Source: CAWGLW01 sp963823525 (lineage in GTDB: Bacteria; Pseudomonadota; Gammaproteobacteria; Steroidobacterales; Steroidobacteraceae). Taken from it: a stretch of 44,784 nt of DNA. The notes below the pieces were generated by a model. The model ran no database searches, had not been told where the DNA came from, and worked only from the letters and a program-made list of their open reading frames with translations. Location of the stretch: assembly GCA_963823525.1 (NCBI GenBank), contig CAWGLW010000003.1:1-44784 (forward strand), given 5' to 3'. A program made the position numbers and the translations under genes. Positions 1-8,215 of the stretch are shown here, piece by piece. Positions within the stretch are counted from its first letter, which is position 1. Each line of letters opens with the position of its first letter.

Positions 1-151
1 GCCGGAGGTCCAGTACCACCTGGCGGTTGCGTTGGCCCGGAACGGTGATCGCGAGACAGCGGGGCAGATTCTCAGGAAGGTGATCGCTTCGGACGGACCT
101 CAGCAAGTGAGAATCGATGCGAAGCGTGCGTTAGCGGAGATGGGTCAATGA
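1..151 (+). CDS. prsT: C-terminal end of a TPR-repeat protein, PrsT-like (partial)
   Basis: The reading frame is open from base 2 to the TGA at 149-151, giving about 49 residues. They read as one helix-turn-helix TPR unit (PEVQYHLAVALARNGD, then a second amphipathic helix) ending in ALAEMGQ. PrsT, the large TPR lipoprotein of XrtA/PEP-CTERM systems, normally sits directly before the export lipoprotein, and this fragment has both the position and the repeat style. The rest of the gene lies off the left edge. The assignment is by context plus one repeat, so another TPR protein is possible. Confidence 0.6.
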   Translation, partial: PEVQYHLAVALARNGDRETAGQILRKVIASDGPQQVRIDAKRALAEMGQ

Positions 152-192
152 CGTCTAGAGAAAGACCGAACAAACAGGATAGAGGAATGAGC

Positions 193-825
193 ATGAGACA
201 CACTGGACCGGGACGTTACCTTCTCCTGCTTGGCGTCATTAGCCTGCCTTTCCTGCTGGCCGCATGCGGCGGCAAGACGAAGGTTGTCGAGGCCGCGCCG
301 GCGCCGCCGCCAATGGAACCGTCGGAGTACCACATCGGCCCGGGTGACAGCCTGCGGATTTTCGTGTGGAACCACGAGGATTTATCCATCACGGTTCCCG
401 TACGGCCCGACGGCATGATCTCCACGCCGCTGATCGAGGACATGGTGGCCGAAGGCAAGACCGCCAGCGAGCTCGCCCGCGACATCGAAACGGCCCTGGC
501 CGAGTACATCCGTTCGCCGACGGTGAATGTCATCCTGGTCGGCTTCGTTGGAGCCTATGGCGACCAGATCCGCGTGGTCGGGCAGGCACTCGAGCCGAAA
601 TCACTGCCATATCGGTCGAGCATGACCGTTCTCGACGTGATGATTGCTGTCGGAGGGCTGGCCGAGTTTGCGGCTGGAAACCGGGCCGTCATACTGCGTC
701 GCGAAGGTGACCAGCAGCTGAGAATTCCGGTGCGGCTGGCGGATCTATTGAACGATGGCGATATCAGTGCCAACCAGTCCATGCGTCCCGGTGACGTACT
801 CATTATCCCCGAATCGAGATTCTGA
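193..825 (+). CDS. XrtA-system exopolysaccharide export lipoprotein (Wza/Poly_export family)
   Basis: An outer-membrane lipoprotein expected to form or gate the polysaccharide export channel. From ATG 193 the protein is 210 aa: a hydrophobic signal segment, a lipobox LAAC at about residues 22-25, an Ala/Pro-rich linker, then a polysaccharide-export domain beginning YHIGPGDSLRIFVW and a SLBB-like second half ending RPGDVLIIPESRF. I chose ATG 193 because AGAGGA at 181-186 sits six bases upstream and the signal peptide then starts cleanly. In-frame ATGs at 148 (overlapping the previous stop as ATGA) and 187 are alternatives. The length fits the XrtA-associated family and the chain-length gene follows two bases later. 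Confidence 0.93.
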   Translation: MRHTGPGRYLLLLGVISLPFLLAACGGKTKVVEAAPAPPPMEPSEYHIGPGDSLRIFVWNHEDLSITVPVRPDGMISTPLIEDMVAEGKTASELARDIETALAEYIRSPTVNVILVGFVGAYGDQIRVVGQALEPKSLPYRSSMTVLDVMIAVGGLAEFAAGNRAVILRREGDQQLRIPVRLADLLNDGDISANQSMRPGDVLIIPESRF

Positions 826-827
826 CT

Positions 828-2435
828 ATGCAAGAGATTTTCGCACAGCTGCTGCTGATTCTTCGTGGTGCCTGGCGCTATCGCTGGCATGGGCTGGCGC
901 TGACCTGGTTTCTTTCGCTGCTGGGCTGGGGCATTGTGGCCAGCATTCCGGATACCTTCGAGGCGCGCACGAAGGTCTACGTTGACACTGACTCCCTCTT
1001 GAAACCTCTGCTGCAGGGCATTGCCGTGAATCGGGACGTGGTGAGCCAGGTCGCGATGATGCAGGCGGTGATGCTGAGCCGGCCGAACCTCGAGAAGGTT
1101 GCGCATGACACGGACCTGTTTCTTGATTCGCCAACTCGCAGGCAGCAGGAAAAGATGCTCGATGAGCTTTCCAGCCGCGTCACCCTGACGAGTTCAACCT
1201 CCACGGGGCGGAGAGCCCCACAGGGTGGAACCTTCAGCGTTGCATTTGAGGATGAGGATCCCAAGGTTGCGTACCAGGTCGTGCAATCGCTGCTCAATAC
1301 CTTCATGGAAGACAGTCTCGGCATGAAACGTTCCGATGCCGGCGTTGCACAGCGATTTCTGCAGACGCAGCTTTCCGAGTATGAGCAGAAGTTGATCAGC
1401 GCCGAGACCCGGCTGGCAGAGTTCAAGAAAGCCAACGTCGGACTGATGCCGGGCGCCGAGGGTGATTACTACCAGCGGCTTGACGGCGAAATGGGAAAAC
1501 TGGAGACGCTCCAATCGCGTTACCGACAGGTTTCGGAGCGGCGCAATGAGTTGCAGAGGCAATTGTCCGGCGAGGAGCCGACCTTCGGTCTCATGGGTGG
1601 ACTTGGCACCGGCGACCCGATCGACGGGCAGATTGCAGGTTACCAGGCGCGAATCGATCAGTTGCTTGTCCAGTACACCGAAAAGCACCCCGAAGTCGTG
1701 GCACTTCAGGAAACCATTGATCGGCTGAGGAAAGAAAAAATGCAGGGCGCAACGGTTTCACCGTCACTCGCGCCCCCCGGGGCCGGTCCGGCCAGCAGCG
1801 AGGATCTGCTGGTTCGCAGCCTGGACATGAACCCGGTTTATCAGAATCTCAAGATGTCGTTGAGCACTGCGGATGCGGAACTTGCCGAGCTGCGTGGAGA
1901 GTTGGCGGCGCAGCAGCAGACGGTTGCGAATTTGCGTTCGAAGGTCGATGCGATACCGGAGGTCGAGGCCGAACTGTCCAGACTCAACCGCGACTACCAG
2001 GTCAACAAGACTCAGTACGATGAGATGTTGCAGCGTCTCGAGTCGGCGCGAATTTCAGAGCAGGCGGACCAGAGCACTGAAGACGTGAAGTTCAGGGTGA
2101 TTGAGCCGCCCGTGGAGCCCATCACGCCCAGCGGTCCTCATCGCGCGGCCATGAGCACGGTGGTACTTTTGCTGAGCCTCGCGGCCGGTCTTGCGCTGGC
2201 CTTCCTTCTGCAACAACTGCGGCCTGTTTTTTCGACACGCGATTCGGTTCAACAGATCACAGGCCTTCCGGTGATCGGTGCGGTCACGGCCGCTATCGTA
2301 GAGGGCTTCGTGCCCTGGTATCGCCGTCAGACGGCGCTCGTCGGTGGCGCTCTCGCCGCACTGCTGGTCGTGTTCCTGCTGAACCTGCTTCTTCAAGACA
2401 ACGTACGCGCCACAATGCGCAATTTCATGGGGTAA
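828..2435 (+). CDS. XrtA-system polysaccharide chain-length determinant (Wzz/GNVR type)
   Basis: An inner-membrane polysaccharide co-polymerase, 535 aa, setting chain length and connecting polymerisation to export. There is a transmembrane segment at about 23-42, followed by a Wzz-type periplasmic domain (TFEARTKVYVDTDSLLKPLL), long coiled-coil stretches rich in Glu/Gln/Arg at roughly 180-250 and 345-415, then a second transmembrane segment near 438-460. An extra hydrophobic segment lies near 503-523 at the C-terminus. There is no kinase domain; the kinase is the separate next gene, three bases downstream. The whole arrangement matches the XrtA-associated chain-length family. Confidence 0.93.
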   Translation: MQEIFAQLLLILRGAWRYRWHGLALTWFLSLLGWGIVASIPDTFEARTKVYVDTDSLLKPLLQGIAVNRDVVSQVAMMQAVMLSRPNLEKVAHDTDLFLDSPTRRQQEKMLDELSSRVTLTSSTSTGRRAPQGGTFSVAFEDEDPKVAYQVVQSLLNTFMEDSLGMKRSDAGVAQRFLQTQLSEYEQKLISAETRLAEFKKANVGLMPGAEGDYYQRLDGEMGKLETLQSRYRQVSERRNELQRQLSGEEPTFGLMGGLGTGDPIDGQIAGYQARIDQLLVQYTEKHPEVVALQETIDRLRKEKMQGATVSPSLAPPGAGPASSEDLLVRSLDMNPVYQNLKMSLSTADAELAELRGELAAQQQTVANLRSKVDAIPEVEAELSRLNRDYQVNKTQYDEMLQRLESARISEQADQSTEDVKFRVIEPPVEPITPSGPHRAAMSTVVLLLSLAAGLALAFLLQQLRPVFSTRDSVQQITGLPVIGAVTAAIVEGFVPWYRRQTALVGGALAALLVVFLLNLLLQDNVRATMRNFMG

Positions 2436-2438
2436 GCC

Positions 2439-3371
2439 ATGTCCATCGTCGAAAGAGCGCTGAAAAAGGCGCAAGCCAAGACGCCGAAGCCGGGCGCCCG
2501 TGAAGAGTTGCCGGTGGTCCCACCCGACGCAGATGCAGGCGCAGAACAGCCGGCGCCGACAGTCGCGCAGACCGATACGCCGGCGCACCGGAAGGTGCCG
2601 CAGGAACGCGAACTCATGGTTGAAGGAGGGCGCGTTGAAATCGACTTCAAGGGGCTTCGCGCCCAGGGGCGCCTGCCGCCGGAAGGTCTTGCGCACCAGA
2701 CTGAAGAGGAGTTTCGGCGCATCAAATGGCCGGTGCTGAATTCGATTGCCGGTCGCGAGGGCGCCGAACGGGCCGCGAATAACGTCGTGCTCGTCACCAG
2801 CGCGATTCCCGGTGAGGGCAAGACGTTCAATGCGCTGAACCTGGCGCTGAGCATAGCGCGTGAGCCGGATCTTGCGGTCCTGCTGGTGGATGGCGATGTT
2901 GCTCAGCCCGCCTTGACAGCCAGCCTGGGTCTTTCGATGCGGCCTGGACTGACCGATCTTGTCAGTGACCCGGCTCTGGATGTGGCAAGCGTCACTTACG
3001 AGAGCAGCGTCGAGCGACTGGCTATCGTCCCGGCCGGTTCCCGCCGGGACAATTCGCCCGAACTGCTGGCCAGTGCACGGATGCGCGCAATCATTGAGGA
3101 TCTCTCGCGTCGAATGTCCCCGGGCGTCGTGATCTTCGACTCACCGCCGATTCTCGCCACAAACGAGGCGCAGGTGCTTTCGCGCTATGCAGGACAAGTG
3201 GTGATGGTTGTGCTTGCCGATTCGACTGAGCAACGCGTCGTCACGGAGGCGCTCGGCCTGATCGACCGCAGCAAACCGGTCAACGCGGTGCTCAATCGGG
3301 TCGAGCCCTCGCTGGTCAGCCGCTACTATAGTCACTACTACTATGGATATGGGCGGGGAGAAAAGAAATGA
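2439..3371 (+). CDS. XrtA-associated tyrosine autokinase (BY-kinase)
   Basis: A cytoplasmic bacterial tyrosine kinase, 310 aa, partner of the chain-length protein and expected to control EPS assembly by autophosphorylation. Visible motifs are Walker A SAIPGEGKT (121-129), Walker A' LLVDGDVAQP (148-157) and Walker B VVIFDSPPI (230-238). The C-terminal tyrosine cluster has Tyr at 296, 297, 300, 301, 302 and 304. The N-terminus MSIVERALKKAQ is typical of the family and is followed by a low-complexity Pro/Ala linker. The stop overlaps the next start as ATGA, indicating translational coupling. Confidence 0.95.
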   Translation: MSIVERALKKAQAKTPKPGAREELPVVPPDADAGAEQPAPTVAQTDTPAHRKVPQERELMVEGGRVEIDFKGLRAQGRLPPEGLAHQTEEEFRRIKWPVLNSIAGREGAERAANNVVLVTSAIPGEGKTFNALNLALSIAREPDLAVLLVDGDVAQPALTASLGLSMRPGLTDLVSDPALDVASVTYESSVERLAIVPAGSRRDNSPELLASARMRAIIEDLSRRMSPGVVIFDSPPILATNEAQVLSRYAGQVVMVVLADSTEQRVVTEALGLIDRSKPVNAVLNRVEPSLVSRYYSHYYYGYGRGEKK

Positions 3372-4942
3372 GAGCAGGGCTGCCACTTGCGTTGACGATT
3401 GGCCTCGTGCTGTCCGGTGCGGCACACGGGCAGTCGGTCAGGCCGTCGGCCGGCCCGTACGAGTCAAGTATTCGCACAATATTTGACACCGGAACGACTC
3501 GCGAGTTGCTTCAGCCCGGAACGGACCTTTCATTTCGCGTCGGGTCCGCGCTGCAATTCATCGGCAATATCAATCTTTCACCGAATCCGGACAATGAAGT
3601 CGACCTGGCCGGAATCGAACTTGTGCCAGGCCTGTTTGCCTCCTTCAACAACAGCAGGGGCTATGGATTCATTGATTACTCACTGATTGGCCGGCTGTGG
3701 GAAGACAGTGACTACAATGCATTGACTCATCGATTGACTGCAACGGGTCGGTACCAGCTGTTGGAGGACTGGTTCTCCGTTTCGGCGCAGGCAACCTACG
3801 GTGACACCGTGGTCGACCCGCTGCGCAGCTACAATTACGGCACCAGTGGACTGTTTAATCGAAGCAATATTGCCGAAAGGGCATCGGCCTCGATTACACC
3901 GATGCTCAATCACGACTTTCGCGATTTCAATTTGTTCGCGAGCTATACCTACGGACGTGTCTGGTACCTTGACAATGGAACAAGGGATGTCCCGGAGTCG
4001 CCTGTTTTTACGTTTTTCAAGGATGATTCCAGGGACCAGCGAGCCTACGTTGGCATCACGTCGCGCGATCTCGAGCAACTGGCGACCTTGAAGGTGTTCT
4101 ATGAGTGGCAGGCATCGGACTTTGAGAATACCGTTCCGTACCGTTACGAGCGTCTCGGAACCGAGCTTGGGTTCCGCTTGTCGCGTACCTTGAGATTCGT
4201 CGGCGACGTGGGGCTCGAGAGCGATCTTGATGAGAGTACGGTAGCCGGCGGCCTGGATTCGACGTATTGGCTGGCAGGCCTCGCGTGGTCGCCTGACTCG
4301 AAGACGAAACTGGACGTGAGATTCGGCGAGCGCTTTTTCGGCAATTCGCTCTTCGCTTCTTTCAGGCGCGAAACGCGTTACGTGACGTTTCTGCTGAGTT
4401 ATGTGGAGGACCCCGACGTCGAGACGCGACGGGTCGGCGTGAATTTCGATGTCGACGAATTACCGCTGCCCGATCCGGAGGACCCCAGCGGGCTGACCTC
4501 ATACCCGTACGTGAAGAAGGACGCAACGGCAACGATCATCGCGGACGGGGCGAAGACCAAGTTGCGGTTTGAGATATACAGCCACGAGCGCGACTACTTG
4601 ACCGCAATCAAGGCCAATACTGACTCGCAGGGTGTCTGGTTCAATGCGCTGCGGGTGCTGGGCTCCGACCTGTACGCGGAGTTCGACACGCGCTACGTCG
4701 ATGCCGAGCGTGGTTTATACAGCGACTTAACCGACCCCATTGATCCTCCGGTCGACCCGATCGACCCGCCGCTGGCGCGCGACGTGATCGTTAACAGTAA
4801 AGACTGGACCATCAAGGGCAGAGTGACCTGGGAGTACTATCAGAACCTGACCACTGCCCTCGAGGCGGGCTACCTGCAAAGGCGTGGTGACCTCGAGTAC
4901 GACGGCACTTGGCTGGCCTTGCGTTTCAACTATACGTTCTGA
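3368..4942 (+). CDS. PEP-CTERM/XrtA-system outer-membrane beta-barrel protein (TIGR03016-like)
   Basis: A secreted protein of 524 aa with a signal peptide (cleavage likely after AHG, residue 21). A long series of alternating amphipathic strands rich in Tyr, Arg and Asp follows, ending in the aromatic terminus RFNYTF typical of beta-barrels inserted by the Bam machinery. Position between the kinase and the deacetylase matches the XrtA-system barrel family, whose exact role is not established; an export or surface-attachment role is inferred. A short Asp/Pro-rich duplication (DPIDPP twice, at about residues 457-468) probably lies in a loop. It overlaps the kinase stop by four bases. Confidence 0.88.
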   Translation: MRAGLPLALTIGLVLSGAAHGQSVRPSAGPYESSIRTIFDTGTTRELLQPGTDLSFRVGSALQFIGNINLSPNPDNEVDLAGIELVPGLFASFNNSRGYGFIDYSLIGRLWEDSDYNALTHRLTATGRYQLLEDWFSVSAQATYGDTVVDPLRSYNYGTSGLFNRSNIAERASASITPMLNHDFRDFNLFASYTYGRVWYLDNGTRDVPESPVFTFFKDDSRDQRAYVGITSRDLEQLATLKVFYEWQASDFENTVPYRYERLGTELGFRLSRTLRFVGDVGLESDLDESTVAGGLDSTYWLAGLAWSPDSKTKLDVRFGERFFGNSLFASFRRETRYVTFLLSYVEDPDVETRRVGVNFDVDELPLPDPEDPSGLTSYPYVKKDATATIIADGAKTKLRFEIYSHERDYLTAIKANTDSQGVWFNALRVLGSDLYAEFDTRYVDAERGLYSDLTDPIDPPVDPIDPPLARDVIVNSKDWTIKGRVTWEYYQNLTTALEAGYLQRRGDLEYDGTWLALRFNYTF

Positions 4943-4959
4943 TCACGTGAGGCAATCGA

Positions 4960-5844
4960 TTGAATCCGGAACTTTCCAGTCTGCTCCGCGAGCACGACCG
5001 CTACGAGACCAGGACACCCAGAAACGCCCTGACGGTTGACGTCGAGGAGCACTTCCAGGTCGCGGCGTTCGAGCAGCAGATCGAGCGCGATGCCTGGGAG
5101 ATACATCCATCACGGGTTGCCAGAAACACCAACCAGGTGCTGGATGTCTTCGCAGGACGCGGTGTCCGCGCGACCTTTTTCACGCTTGGCTGGGTCGCGG
5201 AACGCAACCCGCAACTCATCAGGCGGATCGTAAGCGAAGGGCACGAACTGGCCAGTCATGGCTACGATCACACGCGCGCGATCAAGATGGATCGCGAGAC
5301 GTTTCATGCCGACGTGCTGAAGACCCGACATATTCTCGAGGACCTCGGCGGCGTGGCTGTACGCGGTTATCGCGCTCCGAGTTATTCCATCGGAGCGAGC
5401 AATCTGTGGGCACTGGATGTGCTCCAGGAGGCCGGCTATCTCTACAGTTCCAGCATCTACCCGATCCGGCACGACCTCTATGGCATGCCGGAGGCGCCGC
5501 GTTTCGCGTTTCGGATCCGGCCCGGGGCGATCCTCGAATTGCCGGTCACGACGATCGAGGTGGGTGGCCGCAATCTTCCGGCGGGTGGTGGCGGATATTT
5601 CCGGCTATTACCGTACGGACTTTTCCGTTGGGGTTTGCAACGAGTCAACCAGCGTGATCGCCAGCCTGGCATTTTCTATTTCCATCCCTGGGAGGTCGAC
5701 CCGGATCAGCCGCGTGTAGAAGGTGCACCGCTCAGGTCTCAGTTTCGTCACTACCTGAACCTGAAGAGTACGGAAGCCCGGTTGGGACGGTTGCTAAGTG
5801 ACTTCGAGTGGGGACGAATGGATGAGGTTTTCGATGTTCGATGA
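4960..5844 (+). CDS. XrtA-system polysaccharide deacetylase (TIGR03006-like, CE4/NodB fold)
   Basis: Predicted to remove N- or O-acetyl groups from the polymer or its intermediates; 294 aa. NodB motifs are visible: TVDVEE with Asp27 as the likely base, SHGYDH with metal-binding His100 and His104, and RGYRAPSYS at 135-143. The late motif FYFHPWEVDPDQPR and the C-terminal extension FRHYLNLKST (DUF3473-like) are characteristic of this XrtA subgroup. The start is TTG at 4960, with GTGAGG at 4946-4951 about eight bases upstream; no in-frame ATG comes before the first catalytic motif. There is no signal peptide, so action in the cytoplasm or at its membrane face is inferred. Confidence 0.92.
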   Translation: MNPELSSLLREHDRYETRTPRNALTVDVEEHFQVAAFEQQIERDAWEIHPSRVARNTNQVLDVFAGRGVRATFFTLGWVAERNPQLIRRIVSEGHELASHGYDHTRAIKMDRETFHADVLKTRHILEDLGGVAVRGYRAPSYSIGASNLWALDVLQEAGYLYSSSIYPIRHDLYGMPEAPRFAFRIRPGAILELPVTTIEVGGRNLPAGGGGYFRLLPYGLFRWGLQRVNQRDRQPGIFYFHPWEVDPDQPRVEGAPLRSQFRHYLNLKSTEARLGRLLSDFEWGRMDEVFDVR

Positions 5845-6970
5845 GCCAGCCGTTTCGAGTTCGACGGAATCACTCATGAGCCCGGAGGGGCCCGGCGAGG
5901 GCGTCGGTCAGGCGCAGGCAGCGGCCACCGAAGCGCCGCAGGGACCGGTGGGCGTTCGCGGCTTTGCGGAGCGTGATCGGGGGGCCTGGAATGCATTCGT
6001 GCTGGAACATCCCGAAGGCACGTTCTTCCATCTGGCCGAGTGGCAGGATGTCCTTCACAGGGCTTTTGGGCACCGGACCCACTATCTGCTGGCCGAGCGC
6101 GGCGGCATGATCAGTGGCGTACTGCCGCTCGCTGAAGTCAAGAGCCTGCTTTTCGGGCATGCCCTTGTGTCGACACCGTTCTGTGTATACGGAGGTATTG
6201 TTGCGGCGGACGCTGTTTCACACGCTGCGCTGACCTCCGCGGCTTGTGAACTCGCCCAGAGACTGGGTGTCGATCATCTGGAAATGCGCAACCGGCATCG
6301 CCAGCACCCGGAGTGGCCAGGCAAGGATCTGTACGTCACGTTTCGAAAGGAATTCACGTCGGATACGGAAGAGAATCTTGCAGCGATCCCGCGCAAGCAG
6401 CGCGCTGTGGTTCGCAAAGGCATCAAGGCAGGTCTGGACGTCGAGATGGACGAGGATATGGGCCGCCATTATGCGATGTATTCGGAGAGTCTTCGGAACC
6501 TCGGAACACCCGTTTTTTCCCGGCGCTACCTCGATATCCTGCGCGACACGTTCGGCGAGGACTGTGAAGTCCTGACCGTGAGCCATCGCGGGTCGCCTGT
6601 TGCCAGTTGTCTGAGCTTTTACTTTCGCGACGAGGTGCTGCCTTACTACGGCGGCGGTACGCTTGCCGCCCGGTCGGTCGGGGGCAATGATTACATGTAC
6701 TGGAAGATCATGGAGCGAGCCCGTGAACGAGGTTGCCGCATCTTTGATTACGGCCGAAGCAAGCGCGGCACCGGCTCATTTGACTTCAAGAAGTACTGGG
6801 GTTTCGAGCCGGAACCGCTTTACTACGAGTACTACCTGGTGAAGGCAGCGGCAATGCCGAACCTCAATCCGACCAACCCCAGGTACCAGCGCATGATCCG
6901 GGCCTGGCGGCGCCTGCCGCTGGGTATTACACATTTGATCGGCCCGCCGCTGGCGAAATATCTCGGATGA
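5834..6970 (+). CDS. XrtA-system FemAB-family protein (GNAT-like, TIGR03019-like)
   Basis: A FemAB/GNAT-fold acyl- or aminoacyl-transferase-like protein, substrate unknown, conserved next to the deacetylase in XrtA loci. ATG 5834 gives 378 aa. GAGG at 5824-5827 is six bases upstream, and the gene then overlaps the deacetylase stop (5842-5844) by 11 bases. ATG 5822 and GTG 5798 are in-frame alternatives. The first ~35 residues are low-complexity, followed by a FemAB N-lobe (HPEGTFFHLAEWQDVLHRAFGH) and a C-lobe with YYGGGTLAARSVGGNDYMYW and DYGRSKRGTGSFDFKKYWGF, typical of this family. Confidence 0.9.
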   Translation: MFDEPAVSSSTESLMSPEGPGEGVGQAQAAATEAPQGPVGVRGFAERDRGAWNAFVLEHPEGTFFHLAEWQDVLHRAFGHRTHYLLAERGGMISGVLPLAEVKSLLFGHALVSTPFCVYGGIVAADAVSHAALTSAACELAQRLGVDHLEMRNRHRQHPEWPGKDLYVTFRKEFTSDTEENLAAIPRKQRAVVRKGIKAGLDVEMDEDMGRHYAMYSESLRNLGTPVFSRRYLDILRDTFGEDCEVLTVSHRGSPVASCLSFYFRDEVLPYYGGGTLAARSVGGNDYMYWKIMERARERGCRIFDYGRSKRGTGSFDFKKYWGFEPEPLYYEYYLVKAAAMPNLNPTNPRYQRMIRAWRRLPLGITHLIGPPLAKYLG

Positions 6971-8199
6971 GCGAGATTCTTTTCCTTGCACACCGGATTC
7001 CTTATCCACCGAACAAAGGGGACAAAATCCGTTCCTGGCACCTGCTGAAGGGTCTCGCCGGGCAGTTCACCGTCCATCTTGGGACTTTCGTTGACGACCC
7101 GGATGACTGGCAGCACGTTCCCGCGGTCACCGAAGTGTGTGGCGAGGTATGCGTCAGGCCGTTGAACCCGAAGGTGGCGCGATTGCGCAGTGCCCGAGGC
7201 TTGTTGCAGGGCCAGCCACTGACCTTGCCTTACTACCAGGACGCGCAGCTGGCGAGCTGGGTTAAGGATCTCGCGGCACGTCGTCGCTTGAGCGGCGTGT
7301 TCGTTTTCTCCTCCTCCATGGCCCAGTACGCAGAGGCCGTCGACCTGGGCGAACGGGGAAGGCGCGTTGTGGATCTCTGTGACGTGGACTCCGACAAGTG
7401 GCGCCAGTACGCATCCTCTCATGGCTGGCCAGCGTCCAGGATTTACGCCCGTGAGGCGCGGCTGCTCGAATCGCTCGAGCGTGTCTATACCGGTTCGTTT
7501 GACTCCACGCTGGTCATCGCCGAATCGGAAGCGGAGCTTCTGCGCCGCATCGCGCCAGCTTCGGCCAGCCGGGTTCGCGTCGTCTCGAACGGGGTCGATA
7601 CTGACTATTTCGATCCGAGTGTCGATTTTCCCGATCCATACGGGGGCGGCGAGCTGCCGATCGTCTTCACCGGGGCCATGGATTACCACGCCAATGTCGA
7701 GGGCGTGACCTGGTTTGTCGCGGAGGTGTTGCCGAGAGTGCGCGCGACACTGCCTGCGGCGCGTTTTTATATCGTCGGTTCCAACCCCGTTGCGGAGGTA
7801 AGGGCGCTGGCCGCTGACTCGTGCGTGACCGTGACCGGACGCGTCCCGGATGTGCGGCCCTATCTGAAATACGCGGCCGTCGCCGTCGCGCCGTTGCGCA
7901 TTGCCCGCGGCCTGCAGAACAAAGTGCTCGAGGCCCTGGCCATGCAGAAGAAAGTGGTTACCACGACCGCAGTCGCGCAGGGCCTCAGCGGACCCATGCG
8001 CGCTGTACTGCAGGTCACAGACGACGCGACGGAGATGGCGGATCGACTGATCGCGTTACTCGACCCCGTCCGTGCCGCATGGGACGCACCGGAAGCGAGG
8101 CAGACCGTCGAAGCCAACTACAGCTGGCAGACGACCGTCGCCACGATAACCGGCCTGATCGCAACCAACGAAATGGCTGTAAAGGCTGCTGCGGTATGA
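6967..8199 (+). CDS. XrtA/PEP-CTERM-system glycosyltransferase (TIGR03087-like, GT4)
   Basis: A GT-B fold retaining glycosyltransferase, 410 aa, expected to add a sugar to the lipid-linked repeat unit at the cytoplasmic membrane face. The N-terminus EILFLAHRIPYPPNKGDKIR is the signature of the XrtA-associated family. The nucleotide-sugar-binding half contains VVSNGVDTDYFDP, IVFTGAMDYHANVEGV and APLRIARGLQNKVLEALAM, where the Glu of the last motif is in the usual E-x7-E region. It starts inside the FemAB stop (ATGA). The donor sugar cannot be read from the sequence. Confidence 0.92.
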   Translation: MSEILFLAHRIPYPPNKGDKIRSWHLLKGLAGQFTVHLGTFVDDPDDWQHVPAVTEVCGEVCVRPLNPKVARLRSARGLLQGQPLTLPYYQDAQLASWVKDLAARRRLSGVFVFSSSMAQYAEAVDLGERGRRVVDLCDVDSDKWRQYASSHGWPASRIYAREARLLESLERVYTGSFDSTLVIAESEAELLRRIAPASASRVRVVSNGVDTDYFDPSVDFPDPYGGGELPIVFTGAMDYHANVEGVTWFVAEVLPRVRATLPAARFYIVGSNPVAEVRALAADSCVTVTGRVPDVRPYLKYAAVAVAPLRIARGLQNKVLEALAMQKKVVTTTAVAQGLSGPMRAVLQVTDDATEMADRLIALLDPVRAAWDAPEARQTVEANYSWQTTVATITGLIATNEMAVKAAAV

Positions 8200-8215
8200 A
8201 TACGGGCGGCATGAC

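Noticed and set aside
148..192. ATG 148 as the start of the export lipoprotein
   Set aside because: It adds a polar 15-residue extension before the signal peptide; ATG 193 has a well-spaced ribosome-binding site. ATG 148 remains possible through coupling.
4733..4775. Asp/Pro repeat in the barrel protein as a functional repeat domain
   Set aside because: Only two short copies are present; a loop expansion is the simpler reading.
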